NCBI RefSeq assembly: GCF_000429945.1 | Contig: NZ_AUCV01000022.1 | Span: 1-64,000 of the forward strand | Length of the DNA: 64,000 bases | From: Desulfogranum japonicum DSM 18378 | Lineage (GTDB): Bacteria; Desulfobacterota; Desulfobulbia; Desulfobulbales; Desulfobulbaceae | Direction: 5' to 3' | Part shown: positions 26,468 through 35,800 of the stretch, in pieces | Position numbering within the stretch: the first letter of the stretch is position 1 | How the letters are laid out: each line of letters begins with the position of its first letter | The notes under the pieces: generated by a model | Databases searched by the model: none | What the model saw: the letters and a program-made list of their open reading frames with translations, nothing else | What the model was told of the DNA's origin: nothing | Made by a program: the position numbers and the translations under genes

Positions 26468-27790
26468 ATGCTGTCTACAATGAGAAACATCTGCTCTACT
26501 CTTCTCCTGGTTCTGCTGGTAACAACCTTTGCCAATGCCGCCTCGGGGAAGCAACAATCCCTTCCTCCCAGGGCGCAGATCCTGCTCAGCAAAATATCTC
26601 CCCTGCTGCAGAAACAGCAATACGCCCGGGCTGCTGCACTCATTGTTGAGCGGCAAAGTTCCTGTCCTCTTGCCCAGGCAACCCGGGGAAAGGGATATCA
26701 CCATGCAGAAGTCTACTTTGCCCTGGGAAATTGTTATTTGTTGAATACGCAATATCAGCTTGCAGAAAGAGCCTACAGAGAGGCTGTCACAACAGATCCT
26801 GAGCATACCCATGCCTGGCTTAACCTGGCAAAAACCTATTATGAGCTTGAGCAATACCTGGCTGCAGCAGACTGTTTCAGTCACGGTTATGCAAGTGAGG
26901 AAAGCAAGAATCCCGAGGTGTTATATTATGCGGCCGCATCACTGCTCATGGCTGAAAAACCTGGCAAAGCAGTGCAAGTATTTGAAAAATTGTTTGCCAC
27001 CCATGCTGATGCCATCCGTGATCCCTGGCGAGAAAATTACGTGCATGCGTTGCTGGCTATCAATAAAAATAGAAAAGCCCTTCCCCAGATTCGCCTGCTC
27101 ACCGAACATTACACAGGTGAAAAACAGATAAAATGGCAGGAAATCCTGCTCCATCAGTACCTGCAACTGGAGATGATCAAAGAGGCACACTCCTATGCCC
27201 ATTTTCTCACCGAGTCTGCCCCACAGGTTGAAAAATGGTGGAAAACCCTGGCCCACATTCAACTCAACATGGACCGGGGCATGAACGCTTTGGCCTCACT
27301 GGTTATTTACAGCTACCTGACAGAACCCGATTATAAGGAATCCAAGCTTATAGCAGACCTCTGCATGCAGGAGGGCATCCCGATCAAGGCAGAACCGCTG
27401 TACCGCCGGTGGCTGGAACAGAAAAACGACGCCAAATTACTGCACAGGCTGGTCATGGCTCAATACCAGCTGGGTAAAATCGAAGAGGCTCTCAAAACCC
27501 TGGGCAGTTACCAGAGCCTGGTAACCACGGAAGGCCTCCTTATGCTTAAAGGAGAACTCCATTACAGACTCGACCAGTTCCACGAGGCTGAAACAGCCTT
27601 CAAACAGGCGGCACTTACCCATGAATCCAGGGAAGGACAGGCTTGGCTCATGGCCGGATACGCTGCCATGCAAAAAAGGCAGTTGAGCGACAGTAGAAAT
27701 GCCTTTACCAAAGCTGCCACCTTTCCTTCACAAAAAAAGGCAGCTCTGGTTGCCCTCAATCATCTTAATAACAACCAGGTACCAAACTGA
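26468..27790 (+). CDS. Periplasmic TPR protein of the TonB2-type system
   Basis: A 440-residue protein started at ATG 26468, just after the tonB stop and a TAAGG site. The signal peptide is about 1-26 (LLVLLVTTFANA). The rest is a chain of TPR units (QYQLAERAYREAVTTDPEHTHA and FHEAETAFKQAALTHESREG are clear ones). Vibrio TonB2 clusters end with a TPR protein in the same position, so this completes a six-gene module. It is presumably a periplasmic scaffold for the motor or receptor. Its stop shares a base with the start of the next gene. Confidence 0.85.
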   Translation: MLSTMRNICSTLLLVLLVTTFANAASGKQQSLPPRAQILLSKISPLLQKQQYARAAALIVERQSSCPLAQATRGKGYHHAEVYFALGNCYLLNTQYQLAERAYREAVTTDPEHTHAWLNLAKTYYELEQYLAAADCFSHGYASEESKNPEVLYYAAASLLMAEKPGKAVQVFEKLFATHADAIRDPWRENYVHALLAINKNRKALPQIRLLTEHYTGEKQIKWQEILLHQYLQLEMIKEAHSYAHFLTESAPQVEKWWKTLAHIQLNMDRGMNALASLVIYSYLTEPDYKESKLIADLCMQEGIPIKAEPLYRRWLEQKNDAKLLHRLVMAQYQLGKIEEALKTLGSYQSLVTTEGLLMLKGELHYRLDQFHEAETAFKQAALTHESREGQAWLMAGYAAMQKRQLSDSRNAFTKAATFPSQKKAALVALNHLNNNQVPN

Positions 27791-28551
27791 TGTCTGCCCA
27801 TTTCAGCCTGCAATGCATCACCATGCTCTATTTTCTCGGTTTCTGCGTGTCCTTTGTGACAAAAAGAAAACCTCTCCTGTTCTGGTTTGTGGTGCCGGCC
27901 CTGCTTGTTCATGTATATCTGATATATCTGCGCTACCTTGCTGCATGGCCTTTACTCCCCATGTACATGAGCAGTCTTGCTGTGCCCATGGTTTTAGGCA
28001 TATTCTGGATGTTTCCGCAAACGTCCAGCGTTCCTTTTAAGCAGCAGATTCTTTTTCAGCGACTGCTGCTGCTGTTCTGCCTGCTCTGGTCAGGCCTGAG
28101 CCTCTGTTTTCCCAAGGATTTTTACCTGCCCTTTCTTCAGTCAAACACCTGGCTTGCCCATATTTTCCTGCTCACCGGTATCATTGGCAAAGCATGCCTG
28201 CTCTGCTGTGCAGCCTGGGGCATCATCAGCCTTACATGCAACACCCAGGATGAAAAACGAATCTGTATGACCCAATCCTTTAACTGGTCAATCTGGGGAT
28301 TTGTCTTTTGGACCCTCTCCATGTTCAGCGGTGAGGTCTGGTCGTACCTTGGCTGGGGAACTCCAGTGGTCTGGGAGGATGCAGTACTCACAACTACCAT
28401 GGCGGCATGGTTTTATTACGGCTGCTATCTTCACCTTCACCTGACCCGTTCATGGAAAATCGGATACCGTGCCTGTTTTGCTTCTTTTGGCCTGGTCATT
28501 CTTCTCTTTGCGACCCTGCCTGATCTGGGGCCTCTCCGTTCACCTTTCTGA
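27790..28551 (+). CDS. CcsA/CcmC-like membrane protein (divergent haem-handling family)
   Basis: A 253-residue protein of about eight membrane helices. The segment SYLGWGTPVVWEDAVLTTTM followed by AWFYYGCYLHLHL resembles the tryptophan-rich WWD-type segment and helix of CcsA/ResC/CcmC proteins, which move haem for cytochrome c assembly. The motif is altered (WGTPVVWED). Candidate axial histidines lie in LVHVYLIY, TWLAHIFLL and CYLHLHL. It is followed by a ResB-like gene, reproducing the usual ResB-ResC partnership. No cytochrome c gene is near; all neighbours concern TonB and corrinoids. It may handle haem or another tetrapyrrole. The exact role is unknown. Confidence 0.68.
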   Translation: MSAHFSLQCITMLYFLGFCVSFVTKRKPLLFWFVVPALLVHVYLIYLRYLAAWPLLPMYMSSLAVPMVLGIFWMFPQTSSVPFKQQILFQRLLLLFCLLWSGLSLCFPKDFYLPFLQSNTWLAHIFLLTGIIGKACLLCCAAWGIISLTCNTQDEKRICMTQSFNWSIWGFVFWTLSMFSGEVWSYLGWGTPVVWEDAVLTTTMAAWFYYGCYLHLHLTRSWKIGYRACFASFGLVILLFATLPDLGPLRSPF

Positions 28552-28563
28552 CCCGGATTTTCC

Positions 28564-29424
28564 ATGACTACAGCAACCAACACAACCACACTTGAAAACG
28601 CAGTGAAAAGTTCCCCTTCAACACTGTCAACGCTCTGGAAAATGGCAGGATCCATCAACCTGTCCATCATCCTTCTTCTGTTGCTCACCCTGGATTCCCT
28701 GGTCGGCTATTTCTGCCTGGATCGTAACCCGTCCCTGTTCAGGCCCATGGGTGACATGGGCCTGATGACCTGGATCGACACCTATGGCCGTCACAATCTC
28801 GCGGTTACCGGTTGGTTTTTTGTCCTGCTGGCTCTCCTTTTTGTCCTCTGCTGCAACACCTTTGTCTGCACCACTGACCGGACTCTGCGAATTCTCCGCA
28901 ACCGTAAACAACATAGTACTGCCAGACTCCTTTTCCGCCTGGCGCCACATTGCATGCACTATGCTCTGCTGTTGATCCTCACAGGTTATCTGTGCAGCTA
29001 TCTGTTCAGCATCGTCATCCCCACCCAGACTCTTGTGATCGGCTCTGAATATATACTTCCCAACCAGGCAGGAACCATACGGTTCATCTCCTTTGACCCG
29101 GTAACGTATAACGGCGAACGGCTCTACTGGCTTGATGGCAACGTGTTGTCCCCCAAAGCCACACTGCGGCTCTCCACTCCCCATACAGAGCAGGAAGCTG
29201 TCATTGGTTTCAATCGTCCCGCCCGTTTTAATGGGTACAGTCTGCACCTGAAAAATTTCGAACCCAAAACCCAGGGCAAAATGCATCGTAAAACCAGAAT
29301 TGATCTCCATGTGCGCAAAGATCCCGGGGTCATGCTCTATCTTGCAGGTCTCATTCTGTTTTCCTTTGGCATGGTCCTTTATGGATGTGAATGGATTTTC
29401 TTTAGAGAGGTTAGCAAAAAATGA
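28564..29424 (+). CDS. ResB-like membrane protein
   Basis: A 286-residue protein with four membrane helices (about 31-50, 80-101, 127-148 and 255-277) and a periplasmic domain between helices 3 and 4. The order, the motif NLSIILLLLLTLDSLVGYF at helix 1 and the final RKDPGVMLYLAGLILFSFG match the ResB/Ccs1 family that partners CcsA in system II cytochrome c maturation. It is shorter than typical ResB (over 400 residues) and lies next to the CcsA-like gene. Its place in a B12-regulated operon is unusual; delivery or reduction of a tetrapyrrole is conceivable. Its stop overlaps the lipoprotein start. Confidence 0.68.
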   Translation: MTTATNTTTLENAVKSSPSTLSTLWKMAGSINLSIILLLLLTLDSLVGYFCLDRNPSLFRPMGDMGLMTWIDTYGRHNLAVTGWFFVLLALLFVLCCNTFVCTTDRTLRILRNRKQHSTARLLFRLAPHCMHYALLLILTGYLCSYLFSIVIPTQTLVIGSEYILPNQAGTIRFISFDPVTYNGERLYWLDGNVLSPKATLRLSTPHTEQEAVIGFNRPARFNGYSLHLKNFEPKTQGKMHRKTRIDLHVRKDPGVMLYLAGLILFSFGMVLYGCEWIFFREVSKK

Positions 29425-30590
29425 TTGCCCAGTTGAGAGTTATAATTCAACGCCTGGGGGCCTTACTGGTGATATTGCTCGTTATCGCCGGCTGTAAAGG
29501 TGAAACTGACAAACAGGCAGTTGTTGAAAAGGATCCCTCCCAGCCTGCATTTCTGCAGATCGGGAGTTTTTCAGTTCAGCATGTTTCACCATCCCGTACT
29601 CATGTCCGCGACGGTGCAGGCCGTACCCTGGTGCTCATCGAACGCGGCACCGAACCGCCAAAGAATGTTCCAGCCACCCAGATTATCCGGGTTCCTGTAC
29701 AGAGTGTGGCAGCTTACGGCTATTTCGAGGTCTGTGTTCTCAGAGCACTTGGTGTTTTGGAAAACACCCTGGTAGGTGTAACAACACCTGCAAACCGTTG
29801 GTTTATCCCTGAAATTAAGCAAGGAATGAAAAACGGTAAAATTGCTTTTCTGGGTGACTCCAGCAAGATCGATTTTGAACGGCTGGAACACCAGCATCCG
29901 GAACTGGTCCTTACCTGGGATCCTGCCATCATCCCAATGCTTGACCAGCTGGGTATCCCTTGTGTGGTGACCACCACTCCAGAGGCCATGTGCCTTAACG
30001 CCCGTATGCGTTTTGTACAGTTCCTTGCTCCATTTTTTCATAAAGAACAGGAAGCAGACGCTTTTTTTGCACGCATCAGATCTGCCCTGGATGATATCCG
30101 CGCCCGTACCGTCACCTCCACCAGTAAACCCAAGGTGATGTGGGGAGATGTATATGAAAAAAGGGTACTGGTGGAACCAGGCAATGCATGGGTAGGCGAA
30201 CTGGTAGGTCTTGCACAGAGCGATTATCAATTCGATGACATTTTTGGAACATCCTGCATTGAAATCACCCTGGAACGCTTTCTCTATTCCGGCAAAGATG
30301 CGGATATTCTGTTCACTTACCGCACCATTGACTCCGGTGCAACCTCCAAGGAAGCCCTGGCGAGGATGAATCCATTAATCAAGGACATAGCCCCCCTGCA
30401 TACTGGCCGGGTCTACTCTCCCAAACCCCATTATGTCCAGTCGGGTGATCGTCTGGATGAAATCCTCACCGAAATCGCGGCCATCCTGCATCCTGATGTT
30501 TATCCGGATTTTCCCCTGCAGTTTTTTAACGAATTACCAGATACAGATCCTGTCCTAGCGCAAAAGGAGAACAAAGATGACGACAAGTGA
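29421..30590 (+). CDS. btuF: Cobamide/iron-complex ABC transporter substrate-binding lipoprotein (BtuF-like)
   Basis: A 389-residue class III periplasmic binding protein. The lipobox is VIAGC (Cys25), so it is anchored to a membrane facing the periplasm. The fold is the two-lobe, helix-linked type; LEHQHPELVLTWDPAIIPM is the usual BtuF/FepB segment. It is longer than E. coli BtuF. Permease and ATPase genes follow directly, overlapping by 14 and 4 bases. With CbiZ and a cobalamin riboswitch in the operon, a corrinoid ligand is likely, but a sideophore-type ligand is not excluded by sequence. Confidence 0.82.
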   Translation: MIAQLRVIIQRLGALLVILLVIAGCKGETDKQAVVEKDPSQPAFLQIGSFSVQHVSPSRTHVRDGAGRTLVLIERGTEPPKNVPATQIIRVPVQSVAAYGYFEVCVLRALGVLENTLVGVTTPANRWFIPEIKQGMKNGKIAFLGDSSKIDFERLEHQHPELVLTWDPAIIPMLDQLGIPCVVTTTPEAMCLNARMRFVQFLAPFFHKEQEADAFFARIRSALDDIRARTVTSTSKPKVMWGDVYEKRVLVEPGNAWVGELVGLAQSDYQFDDIFGTSCIEITLERFLYSGKDADILFTYRTIDSGATSKEALARMNPLIKDIAPLHTGRVYSPKPHYVQSGDRLDEILTEIAAILHPDVYPDFPLQFFNELPDTDPVLAQKENKDDDK

Positions 30591-31629
30591 GCAGACCCTG
30601 AGCATTGCCCGGGGCTTTCCTGCCATGCGCAGACAGAGCACGGTTTTTTTGTTGCTGGTCATGACGACACTGGCCATGATGGTGCTCAATATCGGTATTG
30701 GTTCCATTGAGTACACGCCACAGCAGATCTGGCAGGTTCTGTTTGACCAGACAAACGACAAAATAGCCCATAACATAATCTGGAATATCCGGCTGCCACG
30801 GGCCGTAGCTGCGATCTTTGGCGGAGCCTACCTGGCTGCGGCCGGACTGCTGCTGCAGATCTTTTTTCGCAACCCCATTGTCGGGCCTTATATTCTGGGT
30901 ATTTCCTCCGGCGCGACCCTGATGGTCTCTTTTGTCATGCTCACCAGCGTAACAGTGGGCATTACCGTGTTTCAGCCTTTTATGAATACCCTCGCCGCTT
31001 TCATCGGAGCCTACACGGTGATGATGATAGTGCTTGCCATAGCCTCAAAAATCAGAGGTATCATTACCCTGCTCATTGTTGGTCTGATGATGGGGTATCT
31101 CTGTGGTGCGGTAACCGCCATCCTCACAGCCCTGGCAGAGAAAGAAAAAATTAAAGGATTCGTTCTCTGGCAGCTTGGCAGCTTTTCCGGCTTTAAGTGG
31201 GATGAAATCGGTCTCCTCTTGTTTCTTGGCGGAGCTGTACTGATTCTGCTCTTTTTTCAATCAAAACCCCTGAACGCATTCCTTCTGGGAGAAGAGTACG
31301 CTGCCTCCATGGGGGTCAACATCAAACGTTTCCGTATGCTCATTCTGCTCTGCGCCTGTCTGCTTGCCGGTATGGTTACCTCAATGGCAGGCCCGGTTGC
31401 CTTCATTGGCATGGCTGTTCCCCACATGGCACGGCTCAGCTTTGCCACCTCTGATAACCGTATCCTGATTCCCGGTGCCTGTCTCATGGGAGCCTGTGTT
31501 TCCAGCCTGTGTGACCTGCTCGCCCGCACGATCCTGGCTCCGGTGGAATTACCCCTGTCAGCTATCACTGCTTTTTTCGGAGCTCCCATTGTTATTGGCC
31601 TGCTCCTCAAACGGAGGGTTAAACTATGA
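30577..31629 (+). CDS. btuC: FecCD/BtuC-type ABC transporter permease
   Basis: A 350-residue permease with about ten membrane helices. Family marks are PRAVAAIFGGAYLAAAGLLLQ, NPIVGPYILGISSGA and the C-terminal GPVAFIGMAVPHMARL. These fit the BtuC/FecCD family that forms a homodimeric channel for vitamin B12 or ferric complexes. A short hydrophilic start precedes the first helix. It overlaps the binding-protein gene and the ATPase gene, so the three are translated together. Confidence 0.9.
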   Translation: MTTSEQTLSIARGFPAMRRQSTVFLLLVMTTLAMMVLNIGIGSIEYTPQQIWQVLFDQTNDKIAHNIIWNIRLPRAVAAIFGGAYLAAAGLLLQIFFRNPIVGPYILGISSGATLMVSFVMLTSVTVGITVFQPFMNTLAAFIGAYTVMMIVLAIASKIRGIITLLIVGLMMGYLCGAVTAILTALAEKEKIKGFVLWQLGSFSGFKWDEIGLLLFLGGAVLILLFFQSKPLNAFLLGEEYAASMGVNIKRFRMLILLCACLLAGMVTSMAGPVAFIGMAVPHMARLSFATSDNRILIPGACLMGACVSSLCDLLARTILAPVELPLSAITAFFGAPIVIGLLLKRRVKL

Positions 31630-32894
31630 GCAAATCCAATTCTGATCCTGTTCTTGCCTGCAATGGTCTCACCGTGGGGTACAGCAACACCCCTATACTC
31701 AGGGATATCCACTGCACTTTTGAGCAAGGCCAGTTTATAAGCCTGCTCGGCCCCAATGGAGCCGGCAAAACAACTCTGCTCCGTACCTTATCCAGACACC
31801 TGCCCCCTCTTTCTGGTTCCGTTGCAGTCATGGGCAGGGAACTGCAAGCCATGCCTGCTCTGGATCTGGCCCGAATCATGGCCGTGGTACTGACAAACAA
31901 GATCAGCCCTCCCCTGTTTTCTGTCTATGAATTTGTTGCCCTGGGACGATATCCACACACCAATTATCTGGGCACGCTGAATTTCCATGATAAAGAAAGT
32001 ATTCTTCAATCTCTTCAGGCAGTCCATGCGGCAAACCTGGCATCACGCCCCTTTTCCGACCTCAGTGACGGTGAACGCCAGAAAGTACTGGTTGCCAGGG
32101 CTCTTGCGCAAGAACCAAAGCTGCTGCTCCTTGATGAACCTACCATTCACCTGGACCTCAAACACCGTGTTGAGGTGATGTCCATTCTCAGAGACCTGTG
32201 CCGGACCAAAGGTATTACGGTAATCGCCTCTCTCCATGACGTGGACGTGGCAGCCAAAGTGTCCGACCAGGTAGCCCTGATCAAAGATAGTTCTGTGCAA
32301 CATTATGGTGCTCCAGAAGAGGTGCTCACCCAGCAGGCAGTTACCACCCTCTATGATTTTGACAAGGCAGAGTTCAACAGTCGTCTTGGAGGTATTGAGC
32401 TGCGAAGCGACGGCAACAGTGGCAAAGCCTTTGTCCTGGCCGGCATGGCCAGCGGCTCCCATGTATATAGAATGCTGGCAAAAAAAGGATTTTCTTTTGC
32501 CACAGGCGTACTCCACACCAATGATCTGGATTTTTTTGTGGCCGACTCTTTGGGGGGAACCTGTATCACGGTTCCTGCCATGGAAACTATCAATGGAACA
32601 GCCACAGCCAAAGCCCATGAACAATTGGCCCAGTGTGACGTGGTCATTGATTGTGGTTTTGCCCTGGGGAATCATAACATGGCCAATGGTGAACTGCTGC
32701 AAACAGCACTGGAAATGGGCAAACCATTGTTCAGCCTGAGAACACCGGATGCAGGTAAAAAACTCAATACGCAAAATGGTAATTACATCCAACTCAAAAA
32801 TGTTGCTGAACTTATAACAACCCTGGACAACTATCTGCCAGGTAAACAACACGGGCTGAAAACAGCCGGACCAGCTCACATGAAGGAGGTATGA
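31626..32894 (+). CDS. btuD: BtuD/FecE-type ABC transporter ATPase with an extra C-terminal domain
   Basis: A 422-residue protein. Residues 1-255 form the ATPase: Walker A GPNGAGKT (42-49), signature LSDGE near 146 and Walker B LLLLDEP near 165. The family normally ends near 260. Here about 165 further residues form a second domain beginning FVLAGMASGSHVYRMLAKKG and containing FVADSLGGTCITVPAME and CDVVIDCGFALG. These alternate strands and helices like a Rossmann-type fold. The function of the extension is unknown; a regulatory or ligand-handling role is possible. It overlaps cobN by four bases. Confidence 0.88.
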   Translation: MSKSNSDPVLACNGLTVGYSNTPILRDIHCTFEQGQFISLLGPNGAGKTTLLRTLSRHLPPLSGSVAVMGRELQAMPALDLARIMAVVLTNKISPPLFSVYEFVALGRYPHTNYLGTLNFHDKESILQSLQAVHAANLASRPFSDLSDGERQKVLVARALAQEPKLLLLDEPTIHLDLKHRVEVMSILRDLCRTKGITVIASLHDVDVAAKVSDQVALIKDSSVQHYGAPEEVLTQQAVTTLYDFDKAEFNSRLGGIELRSDGNSGKAFVLAGMASGSHVYRMLAKKGFSFATGVLHTNDLDFFVADSLGGTCITVPAMETINGTATAKAHEQLAQCDVVIDCGFALGNHNMANGELLQTALEMGKPLFSLRTPDAGKKLNTQNGNYIQLKNVAELITTLDNYLPGKQHGLKTAGPAHMKEV

Positions 32895-35800
32895 TGCAAC
32901 CTTTCAGCTTGTGTTACTACTCAGCCACAGCCATTGAGATTCCTTCTTTAAGTGAAGGCGTCAGCCTGTTTCAGAAATATGGCGGAACTGTCAAGGTTAC
33001 CGCACGCACCCAGGTACAGTTATTTGATAAGGCCAGGCAGAAGGCCTTCATTAAAGATGCTCTGAAAAACGATGTACTGATTATTTCCCTGCATGGTGGT
33101 AAGGCATCGTTTCCAGCCTTTGAATTGCTGGCTGAACAACTGGAGTTGCTCCAGCCAGAGCAGCGCCCCCTTATTCACATTCAGCCAACCAGCGGTGATG
33201 AAGATTCCATTGAAGCAGCCAGGGAATTCTGTCAGGATTTTGGAACCCCTGATTGGGACCTGGTAAAGCAATACATCAGCGCCGGTGGTCATATCAACTT
33301 TCATCAACTGCTGGTGCGTCTCCATAATCGTCTTTTTGCAACGGATTTGCATTGTGAACCACCGACGCCTCTTCCAGATGACGGTATCTATCATCCTGAT
33401 TACGCAGGCATTCCAAGACTGGAACGTTACCTGAGTGAAAAAATTGACACTGATAAAATAACCGTGGGGCTGTGGTTTTACCAAACCTATTGGGTGAATA
33501 ACAATCTCGCGTTTATCGATGCCATTATCCGGGAAATAGAAGCTGCCGGTGCCAATGTTATTCCGGTTTTTCATCATCGCTACAAGGATGCGGAACGTCA
33601 GAACAACGGGGCGGATTATGTTGTTCAACATTACTTCATGGATGGAGACAAGCCGCGCATCCAGGCACTCATAAATCCCCAGATGTTTTCCCTGACCCTG
33701 GTTGCCAAGGAATACCAGAATCTCCTCAGTCAACTCGGTGTCCCCTTCATTCAGGCAATGACCTGCTCTGCCCCCTACCAGCAATGGAACGAAAGTATTC
33801 AGGGGCTTCCCACCATGGATGTTTCTTATTCCGCTGCCCAGCCTGAGTTTGACGGCGCCCTGATCACCGTCCCCGTTGCTACAAGGGAACAGGAAACCGT
33901 GGATCCCGTCACAGGGGCGCTGATGGCCAAATATCATCCCATCCCTGAGCGGGTGGGCAAGATGGTTCGTCTTACTCTTAACTGGGGTCGTCTAAGCCGT
34001 ATTCCCAACAGCGAACGCCGGGTAGCCATTATCTTCCACCACTATCCCCCGCGCAACGACCGCATTGGCTGTGCTGCAGGCCTGGACAGTTTTGCCTCGG
34101 TTTCCCTGCTCATGGACAGAATGCGGGCAGCCGGTTACCAGTTGGAACACACCTATCCAGATCACAACGAGCTCTCCCATGCCCTGCTGGAAAAAATGAC
34201 CTGCGATCAACGCTGGCTTACTCCAGACCAGATGGCGGCACGTGCTGAAGCCGATGCTGGCAGGGAAGAATATACCAGGTGGCATGCAGAACTCCCCCAG
34301 GCCATTCAGGAAAAAATGCGAAATGACTGGGGTACTGTGCCAGGAGATCTTTTTGTCCATGATGACAAGATGCATTTTGCAGGTCTGCGTAACGGCAACA
34401 TCTTTCTTACCATCCAGCCACCGCGTGGCTATCTGGAACAGATAGATGCCATTTATCATGACATGTACCTTTCCCCGCCACACCACTACCTGGCCCAGTA
34501 CAGATGGATACGTGATATCTTTAAGGCCCATGTGGTCATGCATGTGGGTAAACATGGTTCTCTGGAATGGTTACCTGGCAAGGCCCTGGGGTTATCAGAT
34601 CACTGTTACCCAGATCTGGCAATTATGGAACTGCCCAATGTATATCCCTATATCATCAACGATCCCGGTGAGGGAACCCAGGCCAAAAGGCGCTCCTACT
34701 GCTGTATCATCGACCACCTGACCCCGGCTTTTACCAATGCAGATCTGTACGATGACCTGGCAAAAGTGCAGGAACTGGTCCTCCAGTACCAGATGGCAGT
34801 CAGTGAAGATCCGGGCAAAGTACCTGTTCTACAGCCCATGATCTGGGAAGCTGTTGCTGCAGCAGACCTGGATAAAGACCTGGAAATCAGCGAACAGGAA
34901 GCCATGGATAATTTTGACAGGTTTCTTGAAACACTCCATGCCTATGTGGAGGAGCTGGGCGATACCATGATCAACGATGGCCTGCACACCTTCGGCCAGC
35001 CCCCTGAGGGAAAAAGACTGACAGAATTTCTGGTTCAGCTGACCCGCCTGCCAAATGGCTCTGTTCCATCCCTTCGCGAATCTCTGGTTTCAGCAATGGG
35101 ATGTGACTACGACGATGTTCTGGAACATCGTGGTGTACGACAGCCTCACTTTGGAAACAGAACAGGTGGTGAGGTGCTGCGCAATGCACATAACCAGGCA
35201 CTTGAACTGGTTGATGTACTGGAGCAGAACAACTTTTCTCCTGAGAGCGTTCCGCCGTTGCTGGAAAATATTCCCAAAATCAGTCGCAGCAGTGTTGAAG
35301 CAACCCTCAAATACATCACCGATTCACTGGTACCCAACATCATAGCAAGCCGTGAAGAAATAAACGCGGCCATGGATGCTTTTGCCGGCAGCTTTGTACC
35401 ACCAGGCCCTTCAGGATCGCCTACCAGAGGGCAGGCCGACATTTTACCCACAGGCCGTAATTTCTACTCTGTTGATCCCAATAAAATTCCAACTCCTGCA
35501 GCATGGGAAGTTGGAGTTCGGTTGGGAGATGCGCTCATTGAACGCTACCTCAAGGAAACAGGACGCTACCCGGATACCATCGGCATCCTGGTGTATGGAA
35601 CAGTCACCATGCGAACCAGAGGCGATGATATTGCTGAAATTTATTACCTGATGGGCTTGAAGCCTGTCTGGCAGAAAGGCAGCGGCAATGTCTGCGGCCT
35701 GGAGGTGATTCCCCTTGAAGAACTTGGCCGCCCCCGACTGGATGTTTCTCCCAGGGTATCGGGATTCTTTCGCGATTCCTTCCCCAACCTCATGGAACGT

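Noticed and set aside
33020-33937. Minus-strand 305-residue frame inside cobN
   Set aside because: Overlaps a confident CobN coding region and shows no family pattern.
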